A stretch of 42,416 nucleotides of DNA from Thiodiazotropha sp037382205 (lineage in GTDB: Bacteria; Pseudomonadota; Gammaproteobacteria; Chromatiales; Chromatiaceae). Below, one piece after another: positions 1 through 7,945 of the stretch. A program made the position numbers and the translations under genes. A model generated the notes under the pieces. The model worked only from the letters and a program-made list of their open reading frames with translations. It was not told where the DNA came from and did no database searches. Position 1 is the first letter of the stretch. The number at the start of each line of letters is the position of its first letter. Where the stretch lies: the NCBI GenBank assembly GCA_037382205.1, contig JARRQD010000004.1:1-42416 (forward strand), read 5' to 3'.

Positions 1-2042
1 TTCTCCACCTCATCGAGCAGGATCACCGAGTAGGGCCTGCGCCGCACCGCTTCGGTCAGATACCCCCCCTCTTCGTAACCCACATATCCAGGAGGCGCAC
101 CGATCAGACGGGCCACGGAGTGCTTCTCCATGAACTCCGACATATCGATCCGCACCATCGCCTCTTCGGTGTCGAAGAGAAACTCTGCCAGGGATTTACA
201 CAGCTCGGTCTTACCCACCCCGGTCGGTCCGAGGAAGAGAAATGAACCGTTCGGCTGGTTAGGATCGGCAAGCCCGGCTCTGGAGCGACGTATCGCATCA
301 CTGACCGCCCGGACACCCTCCTCCTGACCAATCACCCGTTTCCCCAGCGCCTCTTCCATGCGTAGCAGCTTATCTCGCTCTCCCTCCAACATCTTGGAGA
401 CCGGGATACCGGTCCATTTGGAGACCACATCGGCGATCTCCTCCTCAGAGACCTTGTTCCTCAGCAGTTTCATCTCCTGCATCTCCGCCTGGGTAGCCAT
501 ATCGAGTTGCTTCTCAAGCTCCGGAATCCGTCCATACTGCAGTTCGGACATACGCGCCAGATCACCGGCCCGATGGGCGGTCTCCAGCTCCAACCGCGCC
601 TTCTCCAGCGACTCCTTGATATGAGTGGTACCTTGCAGAGCCGCTTTTTCTGATTTCCAGATCTCCTCCAGATCGGAGAACTCTCGCTCCAACCGCTCGA
701 TATGGGATTCAAGATCCGCCAGACGTTTTTTCGAGGCCTCATCCGACTCTTTGTTCAGCGCCTCCCGTTCGATCTTCAACTGAATCAGGCGACGCTCAAG
801 ACGATCCATCTCCTCCGGCTTGGAGTCGATCTCCATACGGATCTGAGAGGCCGCCTCATCCACCAGGTCGATCGCCTTATCCGGCAGCTGGCGATCAGTG
901 ATGTAGCGATGAGAGAGGGTGGCCGCCGCAACAATCGCCGGATCGGTAACATCCACCCCATGGTGGACCTCATAGCGCTCTTTCAAGCCACGTAGAATGG
1001 CAATGGTGTCTTCCACACTGGGCTCTTCCACCAGCACCTTCTGGAAACGCCGTTCCAGCGCCGCATCCTTCTCCAGATACTGACGATACTCATCCAGGGT
1101 AGTGGCGCCCACACAGTGGAGTTCGCCACGAGCCAGAGCGGGTTTCAGCATGTTGCCCGCATCCATGGCGCCCTCCGCCTTACCGGCGCCCACCATGGTA
1201 TGCAGCTCATCGATAAAGAGGATGATCTGCCCCTCCTGCTTGGCCAGATCGTTGAGCACAGCCTTGAGCCGCTCTTCGAATTCACCACGGAATTTCGCCC
1301 CGGCAATCAGTGACCCCAGGTCGAGAGAGAGTAGGCGTTTGGTCTTCAAGCCTTCAGGCACTTCACCATTGATGATGCGCTGAGCCAGACCTTCAACAAT
1401 CGCAGTCTTGCCCACACCGGGCTCACCAATCAATACCGGGTTGTTCTTGGTTCGGCGCTGCAGCACCTGGATCGTTCGGCGAATTTCATCATCCCGACCG
1501 ATCACCGGATCGAGCTTACCCTGCTCAGCCCGCTCGGTAAGATCGATGGTGTATTTCTCCAGGGCCTGGCGCTGATCCTCCGCGTTCGGATCATCCACAT
1601 TCTGGCCGCCGCGCACTTTCTCGATGCTTCGCTCCAGCGCCTCTTTACTGGCGCCCGCGTTGCGTAGCATTTCGCCCAGCTCACTCTTGTCCTCGACGGC
1701 CGCGAGTACAAACAGTTCACTGGAGATATATTGATCATTTCTCTGCTGCGCCAACTTATCGGTCTGATTCAATAGCCGACCCAGTTCATTGGAGATGTGC
1801 AGATCACCAGCCGCACCTTCCACTCTTGAGAGGCGTTCGATGGCTGCGCTCAGATTTGAGCGCAGTTGATTGATGTTAACATCGGATTGGGCCAACAGAT
1901 GGCGAACTGTACCGCCATCCTGGTCGAGCATGGCACTCATCAGATGAACAGGTTCGATGAATTGATGATCCTGGCCTACAGCCAGACTCTGAGCCTCAGC
2001 CAGCGCCATCTGGAACTTACTGGTCAATCGATCCATTCGCAT
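1..2042 (-). CDS. clpB: ATP-dependent disaggregase ClpB (partial, 3' end outside window)
   Basis: Hexameric AAA+ chaperone that works with DnaK/DnaJ/GrpE to pull proteins out of aggregates. About 680 of the usual ~860 residues are present, because the gene runs off the left edge. The N-terminal Clp domain begins MRMDRLTSKFQ and contains QFIEPVHLMSAML. The first Walker A (GEPGVGKT) lies near residue 205. The coiled-coil middle domain follows. The second Walker A (GPTGVGKT) is near residue 608, and the sequence ends at the second Walker B (LLDEVE). The ATG at 2040-2042 was chosen because it matches the family N-terminus and has GGAG about 9 bases upstream. A sigma32-like promoter lies just upstream. 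No anomalies were seen in the visible part. Confidence 0.97.
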   Translation of the reverse strand, partial: MRMDRLTSKFQMALAEAQSLAVGQDHQFIEPVHLMSAMLDQDGGTVRHLLAQSDVNINQLRSNLSAAIERLSRVEGAAGDLHISNELGRLLNQTDKLAQQRNDQYISSELFVLAAVEDKSELGEMLRNAGASKEALERSIEKVRGGQNVDDPNAEDQRQALEKYTIDLTERAEQGKLDPVIGRDDEIRRTIQVLQRRTKNNPVLIGEPGVGKTAIVEGLAQRIINGEVPEGLKTKRLLSLDLGSLIAGAKFRGEFEERLKAVLNDLAKQEGQIILFIDELHTMVGAGKAEGAMDAGNMLKPALARGELHCVGATTLDEYRQYLEKDAALERRFQKVLVEEPSVEDTIAILRGLKERYEVHHGVDVTDPAIVAAATLSHRYITDRQLPDKAIDLVDEAASQIRMEIDSKPEEMDRLERRLIQLKIEREALNKESDEASKKRLADLESHIERLEREFSDLEEIWKSEKAALQGTTHIKESLEKARLELETAHRAGDLARMSELQYGRIPELEKQLDMATQAEMQEMKLLRNKVSEEEIADVVSKWTGIPVSKMLEGERDKLLRMEEALGKRVIGQEEGVRAVSDAIRRSRAGLADPNQPNGSFLFLGPTGVGKTELCKSLAEFLFDTEEAMVRIDMSEFMEKHSVARLIGAPPGYVGYEEGGYLTEAVRRRPYSVILLDEVE

Positions 2043-2078
2043 GGGGTATTACTCCAAAATCTACTCTGAATACCCAAT

Positions 2079-2107
2079 AGATTGGGGGGAATCCCCAACT
2101 TTTCAAG
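2079..2107 (-). promoter_or_regulatory. Sigma32-type heat-shock promoter of clpB
   Basis: On the minus strand, CTTGAAA (2107-2101) is followed after 13 bases by CCCCAATCT (2087-2079). This is close to the heat-shock consensus CTTGAAA-N13-CCCCATNT. It sits about 37 bases from the clpB start codon, so the predicted leader is roughly 30 nt. Control of clpB by sigma32 is well established in gammaproteobacteria, and the match here is by eye. Confidence 0.75.
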
Positions 2108-2136
2108 TTGAATAGACATTTGCTGAATCCCTGGAT

Positions 2137-2385
2137 TCAGGTATTACTCAGCAGTGGGTATGCGGCGGCCACACGAAATTGGGCGAGCAGGTAGATCGCA
2201 CAAAAGTGTCGAATATAGCTGTAACCCTGAGCTAAAAGTGCTGCCGGGTCTGCGGCTGCCGTCTGTAGCTCCTCCAGCAACAGAGGTATGACAGCATCAC
2301 GCCGCCCTATGAGCTCGGTCAGAATCTCTTCAGGAAATTCACCCGTATTGCGCTCAAGTTAGGAAAAGAGTGTCTCTGTATCCTT
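2137..2385 (-). pseudogene. Decayed N-terminal fragment of a DUF1186-family gene
   Basis: Reading the minus strand, a peptide containing LERNTGEFPEEIL, then IPLLLEEL, then YLLAQFRVAAAYPLL matches the N-terminal HEAT-like part of DUF1186 proteins, which are normally about 250 residues. There is no usable start codon. An in-frame TAA (2359-2361) interrupts the early codons (DTETLFS, stop, LERNTG), and a TGA (2137-2139) ends the frame after about 73 codons. The rest of the family, including any C-terminal SEC-C motif, is absent. The 5' side lies 32 bases from repeat copy A. The family call is from memory of the motif pattern, but the broken state is directly visible. Confidence 0.6.
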
Positions 2386-2417
2386 AGGATTTTCCCTCTC
2401 CTCACATTCACCCTTAA

Positions 2418-2664
2418 ACCTAAAAAGATCAGTTGGACAGCGTGAAGGGTGCGTTTGTGGGGGTGCAGGGCAAGGGTCGCTCCTGCACGTCGCGCAATAG
2501 CGCGCTATTCCAAGGCGTTGCAACGCCGCCATGCGCCGCCACAAGCGTGCCATTCACGTTGTAGCGTGATGATTCACCCAGCAGGTGACATAACCATCGA
2601 AGCTATTTTCTTTAAAATCAGAAACCTGTTATTAGAATGGAGCGGTCAACTGATTTTTTTAGGT
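2418..2664 (+). mobile_element. Miniature inverted-repeat element, long form (copy A)
   Basis: This is a 247-bp non-coding element. Its left end is ACCTAAAAAGATCAGTTGGAC and its right end is the inverted counterpart GTCAACTGATTTTTTTAGGT. The direct repeat TAA flanks it at 2415-2417 and 2665-2667, consistent with a 3-bp target duplication. It carries an inner block between AGCGTGA direct repeats (2439-2445 and 2563-2569) that is absent from the short copies. No transposase is encoded. It is the same family as the elements at 16064, 24208 and 28286 and the fragment at 4525. Confidence 0.85.
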
Positions 2665-2679
2665 TAAACTTAGGGCTCG

Positions 2680-3177
2680 TCAGCCCTGTTGACTCTCCAT
2701 GACCTCAATCTTGCCCATCACCATCGCTTCCAGTGCGGCCTTGTAGGCCCGAACCTTTTCCCGGATCGCCATATCCGCTGTACCGAGCATTTGAGCCGCT
2801 AAAATGGCGGCGTTCTTAGCTCCATTGATCGCCACAGTCGCGACCGGTACGCCTGGTGGCATCTGCACGATCGAGAGCAGAGAATCCTCACCACTCAGTG
2901 CCGAGGATTTGACCGGTACGCCAACCACCGGCAAAGGGGTGATTGAGGCGACCATCCCTGGGAGATGAGCCGCACCGCCCGCCCCCGCAATAATGACCTT
3001 CAATCCGCGTTGCTCAGCCGTCTGGGAATATTCATAGAGTCGGGTAGGGGTACGATGAGCCGAGACGATCGTCATCTCAAAAGGGATCTGAAACGCTTCA
3101 AGTTGCTTGGCCGCCTCCTGCATAACCGGCAGATCGGAATCACTGCCCATGATGATGCCAACGATGGGTTGAGTCAT
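2680..3177 (-). CDS. purE: N5-carboxyaminoimidazole ribonucleotide mutase PurE
   Basis: Converts N5-CAIR to CAIR in de novo purine synthesis, the step after PurK. It has 165 residues, the usual size for a class I (bacterial) PurE. The phosphate/nucleotide-binding motif GSDSDLP is at residues 11-17, SAHRTP with the catalytic His near residue 43, and AGAGGAAHLPGM near residue 69. It follows purK with a 4-base ATGA overlap, so the two are translationally coupled in the classical purE-purK unit, here in the order purK then purE. Repeat copy A lies 15 bases past its stop codon. Confidence 0.97.
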   Translation of the reverse strand: MTQPIVGIIMGSDSDLPVMQEAAKQLEAFQIPFEMTIVSAHRTPTRLYEYSQTAEQRGLKVIIAGAGGAAHLPGMVASITPLPVVGVPVKSSALSGEDSLLSIVQMPPGVPVATVAINGAKNAAILAAQMLGTADMAIREKVRAYKAALEAMVMGKIEVMESQQG

Positions 3178-4334
3178 GGATGTTGTTCTCCACTAATTTC
3201 GATTAAATCACGCACCTGCTCGGCCTTGCGGCGGGCGCTCTCCAGGTCCTGATCGATGACCGTCACATGACCCATTTTGCGAAAAGGCTTAACTTCCGCT
3301 TTACCATAGATATGCAGACAGACGCCGGGAATCGCCAACGCCGCCTGCATGCCATTGAACACAGGTCGGCCGGCTGCATCGGGTGCCCCGAGAAGATTGA
3401 TCATTGCCGCTGGCGCTAAAAGCTCTGTAGAGCCCAGCGGCAGGTCAAGGACCGCGCGCAGATGTTGTTCGAACTGATCGGTCACACAGGCCTCAATGGT
3501 GTGATGACCGGAATTATGGGTACGCGGGGCGATCTCGTTGACCAGCAGTTCGCCCCCCTTGGTGAGAAACATCTCCACACCAAACACCCCAACCCCTTGA
3601 AGCGCCTGAATGGTGCGGATCGCCAGCGCTTCGGCTTGCTGTGCAATCTGTGGGGCTACCTTGGCGGGACAGAGCAGCAGATCCAGGACATTCTCTCCAG
3701 CACGGAAGCACATCTCCACCGTCGGGTAAGCCTTACAATCCCCAGCCACATTGCGCGCTACCATCACCGCCAGCTCCTTCTCAGCTTCCACGAAACGCTC
3801 GACCAGTGATGGAACCGGCAGATAACTGCGGAAAGATGTCGCGTCCGGCATCACCGCAACACCACGGCCGTCATAGCCGCCACGCCGGGCCTTCTGTACC
3901 AGAGGAAAACCAAAGGCCTCAAAATCGGCCAGATTGGGCTCTGACATCTCAATGAACTCAGAGGTTGGGATACCTGCATCTCTGAGAAACTGCTTTTGTG
4001 TCAGCTTGTCCTGCAGAATGGAGAGCAGGCCGGGGGCGGGGCTGATCTTGTGCCCTTCTGCTTCCAGCTGACGCAGGGTCTCAGTATCGATATTTTCCAG
4101 CTCATAGGTCACCACATCGCAGGATTCGGCCAACTCTCTCAATTTGCCCGGATCATGGTAGCCGCCGATGATTTGATGGCCAGCCACTTGGCCTGCGGGC
4201 GAACCCGGATAGGGATCCAGTACGACACAGGTACAGCCCAGCCGTTTCGCAGCTTTGACCATCATACGCCCGAGCTGACCACCACCTATCACACCGATAC
4301 GGGCCACCGGAAAGGGATAACTATCATCCTTCAT
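3174..4334 (-). CDS. purK: N5-carboxyaminoimidazole ribonucleotide synthase PurK
   Basis: ATP-grasp enzyme that makes N5-CAIR from AIR, bicarbonate and ATP in purine synthesis. It has 386 residues, slightly longer than the ~355 of E. coli, with a short N-terminal extension before the Rossmann-like motif IGVIGGGQLGRMM. The ATP-grasp region includes KARRGGYDGRGV, and the C-terminal metal/substrate loop is NEIAPRTHNSGHHT. It overlaps purE by 4 bases. A plausible promoter lies 40-70 bases upstream. No PurR-like operator (ACGCAAACGTTTGCGT) was found there. Confidence 0.97.
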   Translation of the reverse strand: MKDDSYPFPVARIGVIGGGQLGRMMVKAAKRLGCTCVVLDPYPGSPAGQVAGHQIIGGYHDPGKLRELAESCDVVTYELENIDTETLRQLEAEGHKISPAPGLLSILQDKLTQKQFLRDAGIPTSEFIEMSEPNLADFEAFGFPLVQKARRGGYDGRGVAVMPDATSFRSYLPVPSLVERFVEAEKELAVMVARNVAGDCKAYPTVEMCFRAGENVLDLLLCPAKVAPQIAQQAEALAIRTIQALQGVGVFGVEMFLTKGGELLVNEIAPRTHNSGHHTIEACVTDQFEQHLRAVLDLPLGSTELLAPAAMINLLGAPDAAGRPVFNGMQAALAIPGVCLHIYGKAEVKPFRKMGHVTVIDQDLESARRKAEQVRDLIEISGEQHP

Positions 4335-4374
4335 GATTTGCTCTATCTCGAAAAATGGGTGGAAAAAACATCAC

Positions 4375-4404
4375 AGTATAACCGGCCTACACGGGGGATG
4401 TCTC
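4375..4404 (-). promoter_or_regulatory. Possible sigma70 promoter of purKE
   Basis: On the minus strand GAGACA (4404-4399) and TATACT (4380-4375) are separated by 18 bases. Each hexamer is a partial match to the sigma70 consensus, and the -10 lies about 40 bases before the purK start codon. This is suggestive only. Confidence 0.4.
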
Positions 4405-4524
4405 AAAAATCGACAGGAAAAACCATTGATCAGCCCTAAATTGAGCTTAAAAAGAGTGAAAATCAGGCTGCGGTACCTCTCATTAAGAGCCTTTTTATCT
4501 TCCCAGAGAATGCCCAGACCCCGG

Positions 4525-4575
4525 ATAATCAAACACCGGCTATTAGAATGGAGCGATCAACTGAATTTTTTAGGT
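4525..4575 (+). repeat. End fragment of the miniature element family (copy B)
   Basis: About 51 bases starting ATAATCAAACACC and ending in TTTTTTAGGT match the right end of copies A and E. The other end is missing, so this is a truncated relic. The bases after it (TCA) fit the TNA insertion preference. It lies in the 299-base gap between purK and the Dnr-like gene, and nothing else coding was found in that gap. Confidence 0.8.
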
Positions 4576-4582
4576 TCAATGC

Positions 4583-4602
4583 GCCCGACGCTTTTGTCGG
4601 GC
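4583..4602 (-). terminator. Hairpin downstream of the Dnr-like gene
   Basis: GCCCGAC and GTCGGGC form a perfect 7-bp stem with a 6-base loop, 31 bases past the stop of the Dnr-like gene. There is no clear U-tract on the minus strand, so terminator function is uncertain. Confidence 0.4.
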
Positions 4603-4633
4603 ATTCTGCCTAAACATCGAACACTCTACGAAT

Positions 4634-5341
4634 TCAGCGTTTTCTCGACTGGATAGATGCGATATCGCCTGCGCTGCCGGAGAAGGCCTGCAGCCCCTGA
4701 TCATCGAGAATATCGACCCGACTCCCATCCACTCGGATCAGTCCTTGATCTGAAAAGTTGTGCAGGATACGGGAAAAAGTCTCTGGCGTAACAGAGAGTC
4801 GTGAAGCGATGACGCCCTTCGGCGCCTGGAGTTCGAATGAGCGGCCCTGACCTTCCACCTGACACCATCGGCTCCACAAAAAGCTGGCCACCCGACAACT
4901 GGCGCTCTGCAGAGTTAAATTGTCGATCTCACTGATCAACATCCGCAGTCGCTGACTCAGATCGGCCAACAGATGAAAACAGGTCTCCACTGAATTGCGC
5001 AAAATCGACTTGAAAGGCTCACTTTCAAAGATCAGCAGTTGAGTCTCCCCCACCGCCTGGGCATTCACAGGATAGTCCGGCTGCTCTCCGAACATCAGCG
5101 CCTCGGCAAAGGTCTGTCCTGGAGTAATGATCTCGATCACCTTCTCCTGTCCCTGCAACGACAACCGGGTCAGTTTGATCTGTCCACTCACCACCAGAAA
5201 AAAGTGTGTTGCCGGATCCCCTGCCTGAAAATAGAGTTGACCATCCCGCAGTTTGGCACTCCGAGCCATCTGCTCAACAACAGCAAACTGCGGCTCATCC
5301 AAATAGGCAAACAGATAGCACTGCCTGAGATCGTATTCCAC
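4634..5341 (-). CDS. Crp/Fnr-family transcriptional regulator, Dnr-like
   Basis: DNA-binding regulator of 235 residues. The N-terminal cyclic-nucleotide-binding-like beta barrel spans about residues 15-125 and carries GQEKVIEIITPGQTFAEALMF, the stretch most like the NO-responsive Dnr/Nnr proteins of denitrifiers. A dimerisation helix lies around 125-150. The C-terminal winged helix contains APKGVIASRLSVTPETFSR, typical of the Fnr recognition helix. The N-terminal cysteine cluster of Fnr is absent, so an Fe-S oxygen sensor is unlikely and a heme/NO sensor is the better guess. Four GTATTACA repeats lie 39-82 bases upstream. Its targets cannot be told from this window. Confidence 0.85.
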   Translation of the reverse strand: MEYDLRQCYLFAYLDEPQFAVVEQMARSAKLRDGQLYFQAGDPATHFFLVVSGQIKLTRLSLQGQEKVIEIITPGQTFAEALMFGEQPDYPVNAQAVGETQLLIFESEPFKSILRNSVETCFHLLADLSQRLRMLISEIDNLTLQSASCRVASFLWSRWCQVEGQGRSFELQAPKGVIASRLSVTPETFSRILHNFSDQGLIRVDGSRVDILDDQGLQAFSGSAGDIASIQSRKR

Positions 5342-5379
5342 TCACCAGCCTCCAGTTTGAACGGCACGATTGGGTGTCT

Positions 5380-5423
5380 GTATTACACGGTATTACACGA
5401 TTTGTATTACATGTGTATTACAC
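5380..5423 (-). promoter_or_regulatory. Array of four GTATTACA repeats upstream of the Dnr-like gene
   Basis: GTATTACAC occurs at 5380-5388, 5390-5398 and 5415-5423, and GTATTACAT at 5404-5412. Start-to-start spacings are 10, 14 and 11 bases. The array lies just upstream of the regulator gene, between it and the lipoprotein gene. Direct repeats near one helical turn apart usually mark cooperative protein binding. The binding protein is unknown, and the motif is not the Fnr/Dnr palindrome TTGAT-N4-ATCAA. Confidence 0.7.
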
Positions 5424-5525
5424 CGGTACGCTGGTAACTGCCAGCAAAACAAAATACGCAGAGCGGTGTCATTCTACATGAGGGGGTTTGGTTTAGTGCC
5501 TGCTGGCTTTGAGACCAACAGCAAC

Positions 5526-5990
5526 TCAGTGATTCTGCTTCCAAACCCGATAATAGATAATGCCACGAGACTGATCAGTGACCAGCCATCGTCCATTGTC
5601 AAAATCAAAACGGTCATCACTGAATCTCTGACAGATCAGCTGCCCCTGGTTGACCAGTAACCCTTCATCCCCTGTCACTTGATGAAACCACTCTATGGGT
5701 TCCTGACAGTCCACATAGACATATTCACGGCTTCTGCGGGGCTTCAGATCTGTGACTTCAGAAGACAACTTTAACCAGGCACTGAAACCACGAACCATCG
5801 TGCCTCCCTCCGCCAGCAGGCTTACCTGGTCATAGGGATTCTCGAATCCATCTTCGAAGATCAGCTCAGGATCTGTTGCGGTGGGATCACCACCACTGCA
5901 GCCATTCAGTAACAGAATAAACCCGAGAAGCAGCCCCATCCCAGTGGGACAGCATCTGCCCATGCATTTTTGATCTGGCGCCAAGATCAT
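5526..5990 (-). CDS. Small putative lipoprotein
   Basis: 154 residues with no recognised domain. A hydrophobic stretch (MGLLLGFILLLNGC, from about residue 18) ends in a lipobox with its Cys near residue 31, so the mature protein is probably lipid-anchored and exported. After the Cys comes SGGDPTATDPELIFEDGFE, a low-complexity linker seen in many secreted proteins. Two later cysteines could form a disulfide. The first ATG (5990) gives a long, Cys-rich n-region, and starts at residue 10 or 18 are possible. It lies 17 bases past the end of ilvD on the same strand. Function unknown. Confidence 0.65.
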   Translation of the reverse strand: MILAPDQKCMGRCCPTGMGLLLGFILLLNGCSGGDPTATDPELIFEDGFENPYDQVSLLAEGGTMVRGFSAWLKLSSEVTDLKPRRSREYVYVDCQEPIEWFHQVTGDEGLLVNQGQLICQRFSDDRFDFDNGRWLVTDQSRGIIYYRVWKQNH

Positions 5991-6007
5991 GCTCGAACGT
6001 TCTGCAA

Positions 6008-7855
6008 TTAATCCAGCTGTGACAGATCCCGCACCGCCCCTCGAGCCGCCGAGGTGGTCAATGCGGCATAGGCCTTCAACGCCTTAGAGACCTGCCGCTG
6101 GCGTGAGACCGGCTTCCAGGCCTGCCCCGCACGGTCATTCATCTGTTCACGCCGTTGCGCCAACTGCTGGTTGCTCAGCGCAACCTGAATGGTTCGGGCA
6201 GGAATATCGATCTCAATCAGATCCCCCTCTTCCACCAGGCCAATGTTGCCGCCCTCCGCCGCCTCGGGTGAACAGTGCCCGATCGAGAGCCCCGAAGTTC
6301 CACCGGAAAACCGCCCATCGGTAATCAGCGCACACTGTTTACCCAGGCCTTTCGATTTCAGATAACTGGTTGGGTAGAGCATCTCCTGCATACCAGGACC
6401 ACCTTTTGGCCCTTCGTAGCGGATGATTACCACATCACCGGGATTGATCCGGTCAGCCAAAATTGCCTCGACGGCGGCATCCTGGCTCTCAAAGATACGT
6501 GCAGGCCCGGAAAACTTGAGAATCGACTCATCCACACCAGCGGTTTTAACGATACAACCGTGCTCAGCCAGATTGCCGAACAGCACGGCAAGACCGCCAT
6601 CTTTCGAGTAGGCGTGCTCTAAATCACGAATACAACCGGCTGTTCGATCCAGATCGAGATCAGGCCAGCGGGCCTGTTGGCTGAAGGCCACCTGGGACGG
6701 TACACCACCTGGCGCCGCCAGATAGCGGCTATGCACCCTCTCCGCCTGAGTGCGGATCACATCCCAACTCTCCAACGCTTCGGCCAGGCTTTTTGCATAA
6801 ACTGTTGGCACATCCCGTTTGATCAGGCCGGCCCGGTCTAATTCACCCAGGATACCGATCACACCACCGGCCCGATGCAAATCCACCATGTGGAATTCCT
6901 TAGTGGCGGGCGCCACTTAGGAGAGGTTAGGGACAGAACGGCTCAGGCGATCGATGTCCTGCATGGTGAAGTCCACTTCCCCCTCATGGGCGGCCGCCAG
7001 CAGATGGAGAACCGTATTGGTCGATCCGCCCATGGCGATATCCAGACTCATGGCGTTTTCAAAAGCGTGAAAGCTAGCGATCTCTCTGGGAAGGACCGAG
7101 GCATCATCCTGCTCGTACCAACGCTTTGCCAGATCCACCACCAGCCGCCCCGCCTCAACAAACAGTTGCTCCCGATCGGCATGGGTGGCCAACAGAGAAC
7201 CATTGCCTGGCAGTGAAAGCCCCAGGGCTTCCGTAAGACAGTTCATGGAGTTGGCGGTGAACATGCCAGAACAGGAGCCACAGGTGGGGCAGGCAGAGCG
7301 TTCAATCTGCGCCACATTATCGTCGCTCTGATTGGGATCTGCCGCCGACACCATAGCATCCACCAGATCCAGATGGAGCTCTTTTCCCTGCAGCTTGACT
7401 TTACCCGCTTCCATCGGGCCACCGGAGACAAACACAGTGGGGATATTGAGGCGCAAGGCGGCCATCAACATGCCAGGGGTGATTTTGTCGCAGTTGGAGA
7501 TGCAGACCAGTGCATCGGCGCAGTGGGCATTCACCATATACTCCACCGAATCGGCGATGATATCCCGAGAGGGGAGTGAATAGAGCATCCCCCCATGCCC
7601 CATGGCGATACCGTCATCCACCGCGATGGTATTGAACTCCTTGGCCACACCACCCGCCTGCTCAATCTCCTGGGCAACCAACTGTCCGAGATCCTTCAGG
7701 TGAACATGGCCAGGCACGAACTGGGTAAAGGAGTTGGCCACTGCAATGATCGGCTTGTTGAAATCCTCATCCGTCATACCGGTAGCTCGCCAGAGGGCGC
7801 GGGCGCCCGCCATATTGCGGCCATGGGTGGTGGTATGTGAACGATATTTTGGCAT
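6008..7855 (-). pseudogene. ilvD: Dihydroxy-acid dehydratase IlvD, interrupted by one in-frame stop codon
   Basis: Fe-S dehydratase of valine, isoleucine and leucine synthesis. The start at 7853-7855 (MPKYRSHTTTHGRNMAG) matches E. coli IlvD. Cluster/active-site motifs SNCDKITPG and ERSACPTCGSCSGMF are present, as is GPKGGPGMQEMLYP late on. Read through, it is 615 codons against 616 residues in E. coli, with no frameshift. A TAA at 6917-6919 falls where E. coli has Lys (VPNLS, stop, VAPATKEFHM), which one AAA-to-TAA change would explain. The codon after the stop is GTG, but no ribosome-binding site precedes it. Options are sequence error, recent nonsense mutation, readthrough, or a split gene. 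The high conservation on both sides argues against old decay. Confidence 0.9.
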
Positions 7856-7945
7856 CTCAGGCTCCAGCTGTTGGCAGTACAAAGTACTATTATGCCTGTT
7901 TTCAGATCTTGCTAACAAACCCCAAAGCGAATGGAAGCAGGCCAG

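Noticed and set aside
2359..2553. 64-residue open frame on the minus strand
   Set aside because: Most of it is repeat copy A, and similar frames occur in copy E. It has no ribosome-binding site and is explained by the element.
5380..5423. GTATTACA repeats as a CRISPR array
   Set aside because: Repeat units are 9 bases and spacers 1-5 bases. This is far too short for CRISPR, and no cas gene is present.
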